From a virus, in the IMG/VR virus record IMGVR_UViG_3300035698_018317, positions 1 to 64,000 of that record: a DNA stretch of 64,000 bases; one strand, given 5' to 3'. Numbering within the stretch: position 1 is the first letter of the stretch; each line of letters opens with the position of its first letter. Below the pieces are notes generated by a model. That model saw nothing but the letters and a program-made list of their open reading frames with translations. It was not told where the DNA came from and made no database searches. Positions 21,359 through 28,762 of the stretch are shown piece by piece. The translations under genes and the position numbers were made by a program.

Positions 21359-21949
21359 TTACCTCAATAATTCGACAAAGCAGATTAGCCCATCACCATG
21401 TTGGGCTGACGGTGGTGAATAACGATTGTTTGTTATTAATCTGGATTTAAACATTTTACCCTTTTCAAGTTTTATGTAATCAGTCCAATAAAAGATGTGG
21501 TATATTTTATCTTTATTTGTTTTAACAAAAGCTAAATTACCAAATACGTATTTTTCTTTAACGACAAAAGTTGTATATTTTTTTTCTTCTTTCTTTTCTA
21601 CCTTTTCTACTACTTTCTCTACTTTCTTTTCCACTTTCTTTTCTTCTACTGCTTTTTCTACTATTACTTCTATTTTTGCTTCTGCTTCTACTTTTTCTAC
21701 TATTACTTCTATTTCTGCTTCTTCTTCTACTTCTGCCACTACTTCTATTTTTGCTTCTGCTACTGCTACTTCTTCCACTACTTCTGTTTCCACTTCTGCT
21801 TCTTCCACTACTTCTATTTTTGCTTCTGCTATCTTTTCTGTTTCTGCTACTTCCGGGGCATCAGGAAAACAAACAGTGAAGAAGAAAAACAAAGATGCAA
21901 ACAGGGCAAGGAAACAGAGTGTGGTTAGTGTGATTTTTTTAAGAGTCAT
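21359..21949 (-). CDS. membrane protein with Glu/Val/Lys/Ala-repeat stalk, 196 aa
   Basis: Residues 7-28 (LTTLCFLALFASLFFFFTVCF) anchor the protein. About residues 36-120 are a low-complexity stalk built from units like AEAKIEVIVEK and VEKVEKK, with no aromatic residues, shifting from acidic to basic along its length. The last 75 residues form a normal domain (YTTFVVKEKYVFGNLAFVKTN). The layout is like a periplasm-spanning TonB-type protein, but no TonB C-terminal motif is present. The opposite strand reads as a long Leu/Ser-rich frame, which is an artefact. Confidence 0.65.
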   Translation of the reverse strand: MTLKKITLTTLCFLALFASLFFFFTVCFPDAPEVAETEKIAEAKIEVVEEAEVETEVVEEVAVAEAKIEVVAEVEEEAEIEVIVEKVEAEAKIEVIVEKAVEEKKVEKKVEKVVEKVEKKEEKKYTTFVVKEKYVFGNLAFVKTNKDKIYHIFYWTDYIKLEKGKMFKSRLITNNRYSPPSAQHGDGLICFVELLR

Positions 21950-22142
21950 GATTTATGGGCCTCGGTCTTGGTCTCAAAGATTCGGAAAAAGCTTCGGATA
22001 TTTTGGCCATTGCATTCTCATCAATTTCAAATGAGAGTCTATTAGCAAGCATCGGTATCGAATGCTGGACATTCATAGGGCCGAAAGTGCCAAAAGCTAT
22101 TGCTTGTACACATAGTTCTATTTCACGTTCGGTCAATTTCAT
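21939..22142 (-). CDS. unknown small helical protein, 67 aa
   Basis: Starts MKLTEREIELCVQAIAFGTFGP. Helical, with an acidic middle (FEIDENAMAKISEAF) and a Pro/Arg-rich end. Its start overlaps, as ATGA, the frame-restored stop of the broken lipoprotein gene upstream, and its 3' end overlaps the next gene by 11 bases. No family is recognised. Confidence 0.6.
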   Translation of the reverse strand: MKLTEREIELCVQAIAFGTFGPMNVQHSIPMLANRLSFEIDENAMAKISEAFSESLRPRPRPINHDS

Positions 22143-22452
22143 TTATTTTCTTCTTCTTCTTCTTTTGTGAATTTTACGAACTCGGATATTTCTACTAATT
22201 TATGTCGCTCAATGATATGCGACCTTAATTTTTTATTATACAATTTAATATGGTAAACATCGAAAGGCTCACCATCTTTATTTTTTCTTCAGTAATTCTG
22301 AATATTTCACCTACGGGATAAGGGTATCCTCTGGGATACGGGAGATTGTTTGTTACACAAACTACTTGTCCAACTTCGTACATTCTTTCTTTTTTGCATC
22401 CTGCCAAAGAAAAAAGAGTGAGAATCAAAATTATTGGTAATATTTTATACAT
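22139..22452 (-). pseudogene. frameshifted member of the tandem lipoprotein family
   Basis: The frame from ATG 22452 starts MYKILPIILILTLFSLAGCKKERMYEVGQ, close to the paralogue at 23283, but ends early at 22225. A shift of one base near the A6 run at about 22285-22290 restores KDGEPFDVYHIKLYNKKLRSHIIE...EISEFVKF, which matches the C-terminal half of the family. The restored stop overlaps the next ATG as ATGA (22139-22142), as in an intact operon. A lost A, a programmed slip on the A-run or a sequence error can each explain it. Confidence 0.8.
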
Positions 22453-22473
22453 TGGTTAGCTCCAATTCGGCAT

Positions 22474-22704
22474 TCATCCTATGATACCATGAGAATACGC
22501 CGCTAACATGGCGGCTTTTTCTTTAATTTCAACTGCCGTTACAGGATTTGGGTCAAAGGCAACGGCTTCTTGTGCTTTCTCGTGCCAATAAGCACGGGTT
22601 GGGTCTTCAAGGCATGACAAGTGTTTGAGAGCGATACTCAAAGCGGTCTCTGGCTCTGAATTCATAGACTCAGAATTAAGTGTATTTGGTTTAAATGGCC
22701 ACAT
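22474..22704 (-). CDS. unknown small protein, 76 aa
   Basis: ATG 22704 (MWPFKPNTLNSE) is chosen because GAGGTAAAAAAG precedes it. The core ETALSIALKHLSCLEDPTRAYWHEKAQEAVAF is helical, and the C-terminus hydrophobic/small (AAMLAAYSHGIIG). It is the only member of this stretch not resembling the lipoprotein family. No function is known. Confidence 0.6.
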   Translation of the reverse strand: MWPFKPNTLNSESMNSEPETALSIALKHLSCLEDPTRAYWHEKAQEAVAFDPNPVTAVEIKEKAAMLAAYSHGIIG

Positions 22705-22709
22705 CTTTT

Positions 22710-23003
22710 TTACCTCGGGTCTGGAATGAGTTGACATAAAACATCTTTTTTATGTCTTATGACTACATGGCCTTTCATTTGGCCGCAGAGAACTTTTATG
22801 TGATAAACAATATCTCTTGTTGAATTATCACATCTTGTGATACGGTGTATTGGGCCTCTCCATTCTTGGTCATCTTTTAAGCAAACAACGTCACCTACTT
22901 GGAAAATCTGTTCTTCATTATTGGATAACTGCTGGTATATTGTGATGCCTATGGCACTAAATACAATGCCAACAATGAGTATAATCACTATTATTTTTCC
23001 CAT
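22710..23003 (-). CDS. tandem lipoprotein family member with membrane anchor, 97 aa
   Basis: Shares the family domain: FQVGDVVCLKDD, GPIHRITR, YHIKVLCGQMKGHVVIR. Unlike the others it has a plain membrane anchor (MGKIIVIILIVGIVFSAIGITIYQQ) with no lipobox cysteine. It is one of nine adjacent related genes from 25078 to 22139. Confidence 0.7.
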   Translation of the reverse strand: MGKIIVIILIVGIVFSAIGITIYQQLSNNEEQIFQVGDVVCLKDDQEWRGPIHRITRCDNSTRDIVYHIKVLCGQMKGHVVIRHKKDVLCQLIPDPR

Positions 23004-23004
23004 T

Positions 23005-23283
23005 TTATTTACCCTTTTCTATTTCTATGAATTCACGTATATTACTTAACTGGTTTAGCACGATGACATGCCCTTTTAATTTTGGCTTATACAATTTGAC
23101 ATGATAAGTGAATTTTTTATCGACGTTATGTTCATGTATATCTTTAGTGATTTTGAACACTTCACCAACGGCATAGTCGTCGTCTACGATGCAAACCTTT
23201 TGACCAACTTTGTACATAGGTTCTTGTTTGCATCCTGTCAGAAGAAAAAGGGCTAAAATTAAAATTATGGATGTTTTATACAT
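23005..23283 (-). CDS. tandem lipoprotein family member, 92 aa
   Basis: Signal peptide ends LLTGC (Cys 18) followed by Lys. The mature domain reads YKVGQKVCIVDDDYAVGEVFKIT...YHVKLYKPKLKGHVIV. It is the nearest relative of the frameshifted copy at 22139-22452. The start follows CCAAGGTAAAATATA. Confidence 0.75.
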   Translation of the reverse strand: MYKTSIILILALFLLTGCKQEPMYKVGQKVCIVDDDYAVGEVFKITKDIHEHNVDKKFTYHVKLYKPKLKGHVIVLNQLSNIREFIEIEKGK

Positions 23284-23289
23284 TATATT

Positions 23290-23574
23290 TTACCTTGGGT
23301 CTGGAATGATTTGAAACACTTCATTTGTTTTTTGTCTAAAGACGATATAGCCTTTTCTGTTTTTGTATAAAATTTTCACATGATAAACACAATATGTATC
23401 GGTAAGACCCTTTTCGGTCATTTTTGTACTTTTTGTGACACGAATTATTGGTCCTTGGAGTGTGGGGTTGTCTTTTATACAGACAGTTTCACCTATTGAG
23501 TAAATCTGTTTTTCATCTTTCCCGCATCCAATGACGCAAAACAAGAGAACAAGTATAATCCATATTTTATTCAT
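23290..23574 (-). CDS. tandem lipoprotein family member, 94 aa
   Basis: The ATG at 23574 follows AAGGTG; a GTG at 23583 overlapping the previous stop is an alternative start. The lipobox is CVIGC followed by Gly. The domain has YSIGETVCIKDNPTLQGPIIRVTK and YHVKILYKNRKGYIVFR, and ends IIPDPR like the copy at 22710. Confidence 0.75.
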   Translation of the reverse strand: MNKIWIILVLLFCVIGCGKDEKQIYSIGETVCIKDNPTLQGPIIRVTKSTKMTEKGLTDTYCVYHVKILYKNRKGYIVFRQKTNEVFQIIPDPR

Positions 23575-23579
23575 TTTGT

Positions 23580-23855
23580 TCACCTTGGGTCTTCTGAGAA
23601 TTTGTTTATTTCACTTGCCCTTTTTTCATAAATCACACTTCCACCTAAATCCTTTTTGTGAACCGAAACGTAATAAATGAACATTATACGATTGTTACTG
23701 GGGTTGGTTGCTTGTTCTACCTTGTCTATCGTTCCAACCATACTTCCATCTATGATACAGACCTTTTCGCCGACTACGAACTTTTTCTTTTCATCTTTGC
23801 ACCCCACAATACAGAGGGCACAAAGTAGAAGGGGTATAAATAGTAGCTTTTTCAT
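23580..23855 (-). CDS. tandem lipoprotein family member, 91 aa
   Basis: Signal MKKLLFIPLLLCALCIVGC then Lys. Domain FVVGEKVCIIDGSMVGTIDKVEQ and YYVSVHKKDLGGSVIY; it is the most divergent of the set in the second half but keeps the SEDPR-like end. Confidence 0.72.
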   Translation of the reverse strand: MKKLLFIPLLLCALCIVGCKDEKKKFVVGEKVCIIDGSMVGTIDKVEQATNPSNNRIMFIYYVSVHKKDLGGSVIYEKRASEINKFSEDPR

Positions 23856-23857
23856 AA

Positions 23858-24124
23858 TTATCTTTCTTGTGCTATGAATTCGAATACATCTTCTTCTATC
23901 ATTCTGTATACAGCGTATCCTTTTTCGGGTACTAAAACCTTTACATGGAAGATGCTATATGGGCCTTTTACAATAATGCGTTGGATAGTTCCTACTTCTC
24001 CGGTTCGCAAAACCACTTTATCTCCCTCTTTGAAAATTGCTTCTTTTTTTTTGCAATCTGGGTTATGCCCACATCCCATGAAGAAGCAACAAAGCATCAA
24101 AATGACAATTAGTTTTTTTGGCAT
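23858..24124 (-). CDS. tandem lipoprotein family member, 88 aa
   Basis: Signal MPKKLIVILMLCCFFMGC, then Gly; the same 18 residues occur in the next copy at 24425, with nearly identical DNA, so this pair duplicated recently. Domain FKEGDKVVLRTGEVGTIQRI and FHVKVLVPEKGYAVYRMIEEDVFEFI. Confidence 0.75.
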   Translation of the reverse strand: MPKKLIVILMLCCFFMGCGHNPDCKKKEAIFKEGDKVVLRTGEVGTIQRIIVKGPYSIFHVKVLVPEKGYAVYRMIEEDVFEFIAQER

Positions 24125-24131
24125 AGCATCC

Positions 24132-24425
24132 TTATCTTTCTTGTTCTATGAATTCGAGTATATTTTCTTCTGCCATTCGGTGAACAACATATCCTTTTTC
24201 TGTTTTGCTGAAAATTTTTACATGGTAGCTGTAGATGGGTGCATTACAGCCGCCTTTACCTTTCTTTGATACACGATGGATAGTTCCTGTGTCTCCTGTA
24301 ACCCGCAGAGACACTTTATCTCCCACTTTGAAAATTGCTTTATTGTTGCTTGCGCAATTATCGCTATGTTCACATCCCATGAAGAAGCAACAAAGCATCA
24401 GAATGACAATTAGTTTTTTTGGCAT
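24132..24425 (-). CDS. tandem lipoprotein family member, 97 aa
   Basis: Signal MPKKLIVILMLCCFFMGC then Glu. Domain FKVGDKVSLRVTGDTGTIHRVSKKG and YHVKIFSKTEKGYVVHRMAEENILEFIEQER. The signal peptide is shared with the copy at 24124 while the domains have diverged. Confidence 0.75.
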   Translation of the reverse strand: MPKKLIVILMLCCFFMGCEHSDNCASNNKAIFKVGDKVSLRVTGDTGTIHRVSKKGKGGCNAPIYSYHVKIFSKTEKGYVVHRMAEENILEFIEQER

Positions 24426-24434
24426 AGATAATCC

Positions 24435-24770
24435 TTATCTTGGTTGTTCTACAAATTCGAATACGTTTGATTCGGGAACTCTGTGTACAACATGTCCTTT
24501 TAAATCTTCATTAAAAACCTTTATATGATAAAGGCTATCTGGACCTTTTGTTATACGAAGAATAGTTCCTATAATATTAGGTCGCATAACAACTTTGTCT
24601 CCGACTTTTAAAATCCCAACTTGTAAAACATATTCTTCTTTAGCCTCTTTAGCTGTCTCAGGAGTATTTGTAGTATCTGTAGTAGTATCTGTAGCTGCAC
24701 ATCCTATTATTAGAGCACAAAGCAATGCCGTCAACATCGGTACAAACATAATATCAATCAGTTTTGACAT
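24435..24770 (-). CDS. tandem lipoprotein family member, 111 aa
   Basis: Longest copy. The signal peptide ends LIIGC followed by Ala, then comes a Thr/Asp/Glu-rich linker (TDTTTDTTNTPETAKEAKEE) of about 25 residues. Domain LKVGDKVVMRPNIIGTILRITKG and YHIKVFNEDLKGHVVHR. Confidence 0.75.
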   Translation of the reverse strand: MSKLIDIMFVPMLTALLCALIIGCAATDTTTDTTNTPETAKEAKEEYVLQVGILKVGDKVVMRPNIIGTILRITKGPDSLYHIKVFNEDLKGHVVHRVPESNVFEFVEQPR

Positions 24771-24778
24771 AGGTTATC

Positions 24779-25078
24779 CTACTTTGGATTTTCGATGAAT
24801 TCTAATATGTCTTTTTCTTTTATTTTGTATACGATATGGCCTTTTTTCTTTTCATCGTAAACTTTTACAGAATACACATATGAAGGCCACGTTTCTGTGA
24901 CCTTACAGATAACTCCAACTATGGTTGGTTTTTCTATGATAACTCGTGCTATGGAAGTGGGTTTATAAATAACCACTTTTTCTCCAACCTTGTAAATGGC
25001 TGGCGTGGACTCAAGAGCATCGCCACATCCTACTATGAAGCAACAAAGCATGAGAATAGAAATCAGTTTTTTTGACAT
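24779..25078 (-). CDS. tandem lipoprotein family member, first in row, 99 aa
   Basis: Signal MSKKLISILMLCCFIVGC then Gly. Domain YKVGEKVVIYKP, an extra insert, then VGVICKVTE and YSVKVYDEKKKGHIVYKIKEKDILEFI. It is the promoter-proximal copy; the 75 bases upstream separate it from the helicase gene. Confidence 0.75.
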   Translation of the reverse strand: MSKKLISILMLCCFIVGCGDALESTPAIYKVGEKVVIYKPTSIARVIIEKPTIVGVICKVTETWPSYVYSVKVYDEKKKGHIVYKIKEKDILEFIENPK

Positions 25079-25153
25079 AGGTTCACCTTCTGGCCGTTAT
25101 CATATAAGCATAGCCAGAAGGATTATAGGTTCCCCTTATCTGTTTGTAAAGTC

Positions 25154-26224
25154 TTAGCTGACCCAAATCACATGTTTTTTTGCTCTGGAAGCGGCTGTAT
25201 AGGCCCATCTCGTATGGTCCCAAAACTTACATTGCTGTTCAAGGACCATTACATTGTCCCATTCATCCCCTTGAGATTTATGTGCTGTGATGCAATATCC
25301 ATAATCGAAAGGCAACGGGTCATCCTGTGAACCTTGGAAATCACATTTTTCCTGATTAAACTGTTCTGGGTCAAAGAATACACGATACATTTCATCATTA
25401 GAAGTGAATTCTATTTGGTTTTTCAATTTTCCTGACATAGTTGTTATATGTCCTTGCATCCCATTGAATACCCCTAATTTTTTATGATTTTTCAAGCACA
25501 TGATTTTGTCACCAACTACAGGCCAGTCAGCATCGAATTCTTTTCTATATCTGACTTTTTTGTTCATAGCGACTCGTGTTTTGTTGAATGCACATATGAT
25601 TTGGTCTGCATCATCAATATAATTGTTTATCTCATAGTTTTTTATAAAAACTACTTTTCCTTCTATACTTCGGAAGGAGGTGGCCGGATAACCCATTCTG
25701 ATATGTTGAGCGAAGTGAGCAATTTCTCCAGCATTTCTATGTATTTTTTCTAATCGTAAATCCGGGTCCATCATTAACTTCATTCCTTCACCAACGGGTT
25801 CTAATTGCCCGTGGTCGCCCACAAAGATGATAGGCAGTCCAAAGGAGCATAAGTCTTGATAAATGGTCTTACTGACCATTGAGGCTTCATCTACGATGAT
25901 TCCATCGAAGGCCAAGAACTCGGCCAGCCTAAAGACAGGACTTCCATGTTTATCGAGAATCATTTTCCCGTCTTTATCTAAAACAGGTTTATATATTAAA
26001 CTATGAATTGTAGAAGCGGAATCTATCCCTTTTTGCCTTAAAACATTTGCTGCTTTTCCTGTGAATGCACATATGGCATAAGTAGGTAATACTTCATGAA
26101 GGTAAGAAACGACTGTCGATTTGCCCGACCCTGCCCAGCCTCCAATTGTGGTTATTTTGTTGTCAAATTTAAGAACTTCTTGTACAACATATTCTTGTTC
26201 ATTAGTTAATTTAATATTTTTCAT
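25154..26224 (-). CDS. Dda/RecD-like superfamily 1 DNA helicase, 356 aa
   Basis: Walker A at about residues 27-35 (GGWAGSGKST), FTGKAANVLR (motif Ia), DEASM (motif II, about 116-120), FVGDHGQLEPV (motif III), and a C-terminal DYGYCITAHKSQGDEWDNVMV plus YTAASRAKKHVIWV (motifs V and VI). This is the full set of the RecD/Dda branch, 5'-3' helicases that in T4 help start replication and strip proteins from DNA. At 356 residues it is compact, close to T4 Dda (439) without its extra domains. Confidence 0.9.
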   Translation of the reverse strand: MKNIKLTNEQEYVVQEVLKFDNKITTIGGWAGSGKSTVVSYLHEVLPTYAICAFTGKAANVLRQKGIDSASTIHSLIYKPVLDKDGKMILDKHGSPVFRLAEFLAFDGIIVDEASMVSKTIYQDLCSFGLPIIFVGDHGQLEPVGEGMKLMMDPDLRLEKIHRNAGEIAHFAQHIRMGYPATSFRSIEGKVVFIKNYEINNYIDDADQIICAFNKTRVAMNKKVRYRKEFDADWPVVGDKIMCLKNHKKLGVFNGMQGHITTMSGKLKNQIEFTSNDEMYRVFFDPEQFNQEKCDFQGSQDDPLPFDYGYCITAHKSQGDEWDNVMVLEQQCKFWDHTRWAYTAASRAKKHVIWVS

Positions 26225-26288
26225 ATTTTATTTCTTTTGTTGGTGGACTCGCAGGCACCGGACTATATAATTGTATAAGGATTATACC

Positions 26289-27164
26289 ATGAATGAATTT
26301 ACAAAACAATGCCCATCTTGCGGAAAATTAATTAATTGCAAAACAAAATATTACTTAAAAGAGTCAAAAAGAAAAAATAGGAATTGCCAATCATGTGCAG
26401 CAAAAGAAAGAATAAAAAAATACGGAAACAATGATAGTTTTAATAAAATATCAAAAAAAGGAGCACAATCCGGCGAGCTAAACCCATTTTATGGAAAAAA
26501 ACATTCTGACGACGCTAGAAAAAAAATAAGTGAAAATACCAACCGAGAATGGATGAATACAGCAGAATATAAAGCAAAGGTGTCTAAGCAATGTTCTGGT
26601 AAGGGCAATCCAATGTATGGAAAAATATGTTATCAAATTTGGTTGGAAAAATATGGCAAAGAAGAAGCAGATAGACGTAAAGAAGCAAGAAGACAGAAAG
26701 CTTCCAAAAGTCTTTCTGGAGCTAATAATCCGATGTACGGCAAACCATCACCACAGGGGTCAGGTAATGGTTGGAATGGATGGTATAAAGATTGGTTTTT
26801 CAGAAGTTTGTTAGAATTGTCCTATGTTGTAAATGTATTGGAAAAACAAAATAAAAAATGGGTAAGTGCTGAATATATTAAAATACCATATGAATCATAT
26901 GATGGACATCAAAGGACTTACCGACCAGATTTTTTAGTCGATAGTCATTTGCTTATAGAAATTAAGCCCGCTAAACTTGTTAATACACGTTTGGTGCAAA
27001 TTAAAAAACAAGCGGCTATCCAATATGCAAAACAAAAAGACATGGATTATCAAATTATATCACCACAAATGATATCTAAGTCTAATTTGATACAATTGCA
27101 TCAGGATGGACAATTTAAATTTACTGAAAAATATGAAGAGAAGTTCATTCAATATTATAGATAA
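26289..27164 (+). CDS. homing-type endonuclease with NUMOD3 repeats and PD-(D/E)XK-like domain, 291 aa
   Basis: ATG 26289 with AAGG 8 bases upstream. The N-terminus has a zinc-finger-like CPSCGKL...CQSC (residues 9-43). Three NUMOD3-type DNA-binding repeats follow: NPFYGKKHSDDARKKIS, NPMYGK and NPMYGKPSP (about 68-165). The C-terminal RSLLELSYVV...YRPDFLVDSHLLIEIKPAKL (about 180-240) fits a PD-(D/E)XK or Vsr-like nuclease, with E, D and E-x-K as metal ligands. It sits alone on the plus strand between a minus-strand gene and a virion-type gene, as free-standing phage homing genes do. Confidence 0.75.
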   Translation: MNEFTKQCPSCGKLINCKTKYYLKESKRKNRNCQSCAAKERIKKYGNNDSFNKISKKGAQSGELNPFYGKKHSDDARKKISENTNREWMNTAEYKAKVSKQCSGKGNPMYGKICYQIWLEKYGKEEADRRKEARRQKASKSLSGANNPMYGKPSPQGSGNGWNGWYKDWFFRSLLELSYVVNVLEKQNKKWVSAEYIKIPYESYDGHQRTYRPDFLVDSHLLIEIKPAKLVNTRLVQIKKQAAIQYAKQKDMDYQIISPQMISKSNLIQLHQDGQFKFTEKYEEKFIQYYR

Positions 27165-27215
27165 TTGTTTAAAGTCTATATATAAAATTTTAATATAAAG
27201 ACCATATATAAATTC

Positions 27216-27785
27216 ATGAGCATAACTTGTCAATATACAGATAACAACGGGGAGTTACAGTCAGCCCAAATTTGTGCTGGCTTAACTGAAGAGGGAATGG
27301 TTCCGGCTATCACCTTATGTCAACAGCCAGAACTTCTTGTAACGATTCCTAGTTACGGAAATGAATGTGAAGTAGTGGCTTTAGAAACAGACCCTATTCC
27401 GCCTACACCTACTCCCACAGGAAACGTCCAAAAACAATTATGGTTTTCATCGGTTATTGACTTTACGTTTGCCGGTAATACAAACATATACCGAGTTCCA
27501 GATGGTTATTATTTAATGATTGACACATTAGAGATTGTCACGCTACAGATAACTACTCCGGGGACCGCCCCAACTGTAAAGTTTGGTACTAGCGCAAATG
27601 ATGATTTATTCTTTGGGCCAACCTTAAGTCAATCAAATGCCGAAAATGCTCGTCATGTGGCTGAAATACCTCAGAATTTAGTTACTGCAACTAATTACGT
27701 ATCAGGTGGGGTTCATTTGAAATCTACGGCAGCGGTTCATATTGGATTGTTTATTTTTACTGGATACTTAATCGAAACAGTTTAA
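27216..27785 (+). CDS. putative virion or fibre-associated protein, 189 aa
   Basis: N-terminal MSITCQYTDNNGELQSAQICAG, then a Pro/Thr linker (PIPPTPTPTG, about residues 63-72), then a beta-rich domain (LWFSSVIDFTFAGNTNIYRVPDGYYLMI). The composition (Thr/Asn/Ala/Val, few Lys) fits a surface beta-sandwich as in phage decoration or fibre proteins. It is preceded by an AT-rich tract (TATATATAAA, ATATATAAAT). No family is recognised. Confidence 0.55.
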   Translation: MSITCQYTDNNGELQSAQICAGLTEEGMVPAITLCQQPELLVTIPSYGNECEVVALETDPIPPTPTPTGNVQKQLWFSSVIDFTFAGNTNIYRVPDGYYLMIDTLEIVTLQITTPGTAPTVKFGTSANDDLFFGPTLSQSNAENARHVAEIPQNLVTATNYVSGGVHLKSTAAVHIGLFIFTGYLIETV

Positions 27786-27786
27786 A

Positions 27787-28092
27787 CTATTTTAAGAATT
27801 TTTTTTCGTAAGCTCTGTATATTTTGCTGTACTCTTTACCCCATATTGTACCATGAAATTCGTCTTCTTTTTCCCATGCTTTTGCATGACCCATTTCATG
27901 TAATAATGTATCTATTGCTGCCTCTTCAGATAGCATCTTATTAATTCTTATGAGATATTTGCCCTTTATCAGTTCACAATCCCCACAATAATCATCTGGC
28001 ATTTTTACTCGACGCACCCTAATGGGATGGTCAAATAAACAATGACTTCTTAGATATTTCGAAATTCTGTAATATCTGTCGTACTCACTCAT
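27787..28092 (-). CDS. SprT/zincin-like metalloprotease-fold protein, 101 aa
   Basis: LLHEMGHAK (about residues 63-71) is a HExxH zinc-binding motif followed by H at HGTIWGKEYSKIY, the downstream third ligand arrangement of SprT-like zincins. Short size suggests a minimal catalytic domain. SprT-like proteins cut DNA-crosslinked proteins in cells; the phage role is unknown. It is convergent with the gene before it. Confidence 0.65.
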   Translation of the reverse strand: MSEYDRYYRISKYLRSHCLFDHPIRVRRVKMPDDYCGDCELIKGKYLIRINKMLSEEAAIDTLLHEMGHAKAWEKEDEFHGTIWGKEYSKIYRAYEKKFLK

Positions 28093-28205
28093 TAAAAATA
28101 TTTATTCATCATAAAAAATATATCTTATCTATATTAAGATAGGTTCAGACCTTGATGGCTGACCAACGACCGGATGCATAGTGCAACGGTAAGAAAGGAA
28201 AAAAG

Positions 28206-28718
28206 ATGTTAAGAGTACGAGAATTATCAAAAAGAGACGATTTTTTATGGCCCATTCAGTTCCAATTCAATAAGTTGTTTGATGAGTTTTTTTCAAATAA
28301 GAAATTAGATGCCTCAAAACATTCTGTTGGATATCCCAAAATGGACATTTTTGAAACAAAAAATAAATGGGTTATTCAGGTAGCTATTCCGGGTGTTGAC
28401 CCTGACCTTATAGGAGTAGAAATTACTCCTGAGAATACTGTTCGAATATATGGGGAAATGACTGAAAAACGACTTCCTTCTAACCTTGAACTCGGTGGTA
28501 AATTCGAGAAATCACCTGCCCGAGGGGAACATTATGAAGCCATATATTACATGAAAGAACTTAGAAGGTCTAAGTTTGAACGTGAAATATATTTACCTGA
28601 AAATCTAGCGGGAGAGCCAGAAGCTATTGTGAAAGATGGAATGCTCACATTATCATGGGATTTTGAAGTAACAGAAGAAGAACCAGAACCCAAGTTGGTC
28701 GAAATTAAACGAGGGTAA
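28206..28718 (+). CDS. Hsp20/alpha-crystallin small heat-shock protein, 170 aa
   Basis: KMDIFETKNKWVIQVAIPGVDPDLIGVEITPENTVRIYGEM (about 45-85) and EREIYLPENL...AIVKDGMLTLSWDF (about 124-156) are the two halves of the alpha-crystallin domain, with the A-x-x-x-n-G-v-L-type ending. An insert of about 25 residues (KSPARGEHYEAIYYMKELRR) separates them. Such chaperones bind unfolded proteins; T4-like and cyanobacterial phages carry them too. RBS AAGAAAGGAAAAAAG precedes the ATG. Confidence 0.88.
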   Translation: MLRVRELSKRDDFLWPIQFQFNKLFDEFFSNKKLDASKHSVGYPKMDIFETKNKWVIQVAIPGVDPDLIGVEITPENTVRIYGEMTEKRLPSNLELGGKFEKSPARGEHYEAIYYMKELRRSKFEREIYLPENLAGEPEAIVKDGMLTLSWDFEVTEEEPEPKLVEIKRG

Positions 28719-28726
28719 TATCAACT

Positions 28727-28756
28727 AAAAGACCCCGCTTCGGCGGGGTCTTTTTT
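28727..28756. terminator. bidirectional terminator
   Basis: GACCCCGC (28731-28738) TTCG GCGGGGTC (28743-28750), with AAAA before and TTTTTT after. It serves Hsp20 on the plus strand and the convergent minus gene at 28763. Confidence 0.9.
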
Positions 28757-28762
28757 ATTTAT

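Noticed and set aside
21495-22034. Long Ser/Thr- and Leu-rich frames on the plus strand at 21.5-22.0 kb
   Set aside because: They are the shadow of the E/V/K-rich stalk gene on the minus strand: low-complexity repeats lack stops on the other strand too.
28142-28200. tRNA-like look of the stretch before hsp20 (GGTTCAGACC...)
   Set aside because: I could not fold a cloverleaf with acceptor and anticodon arms. It is the leader of the heat-shock gene.
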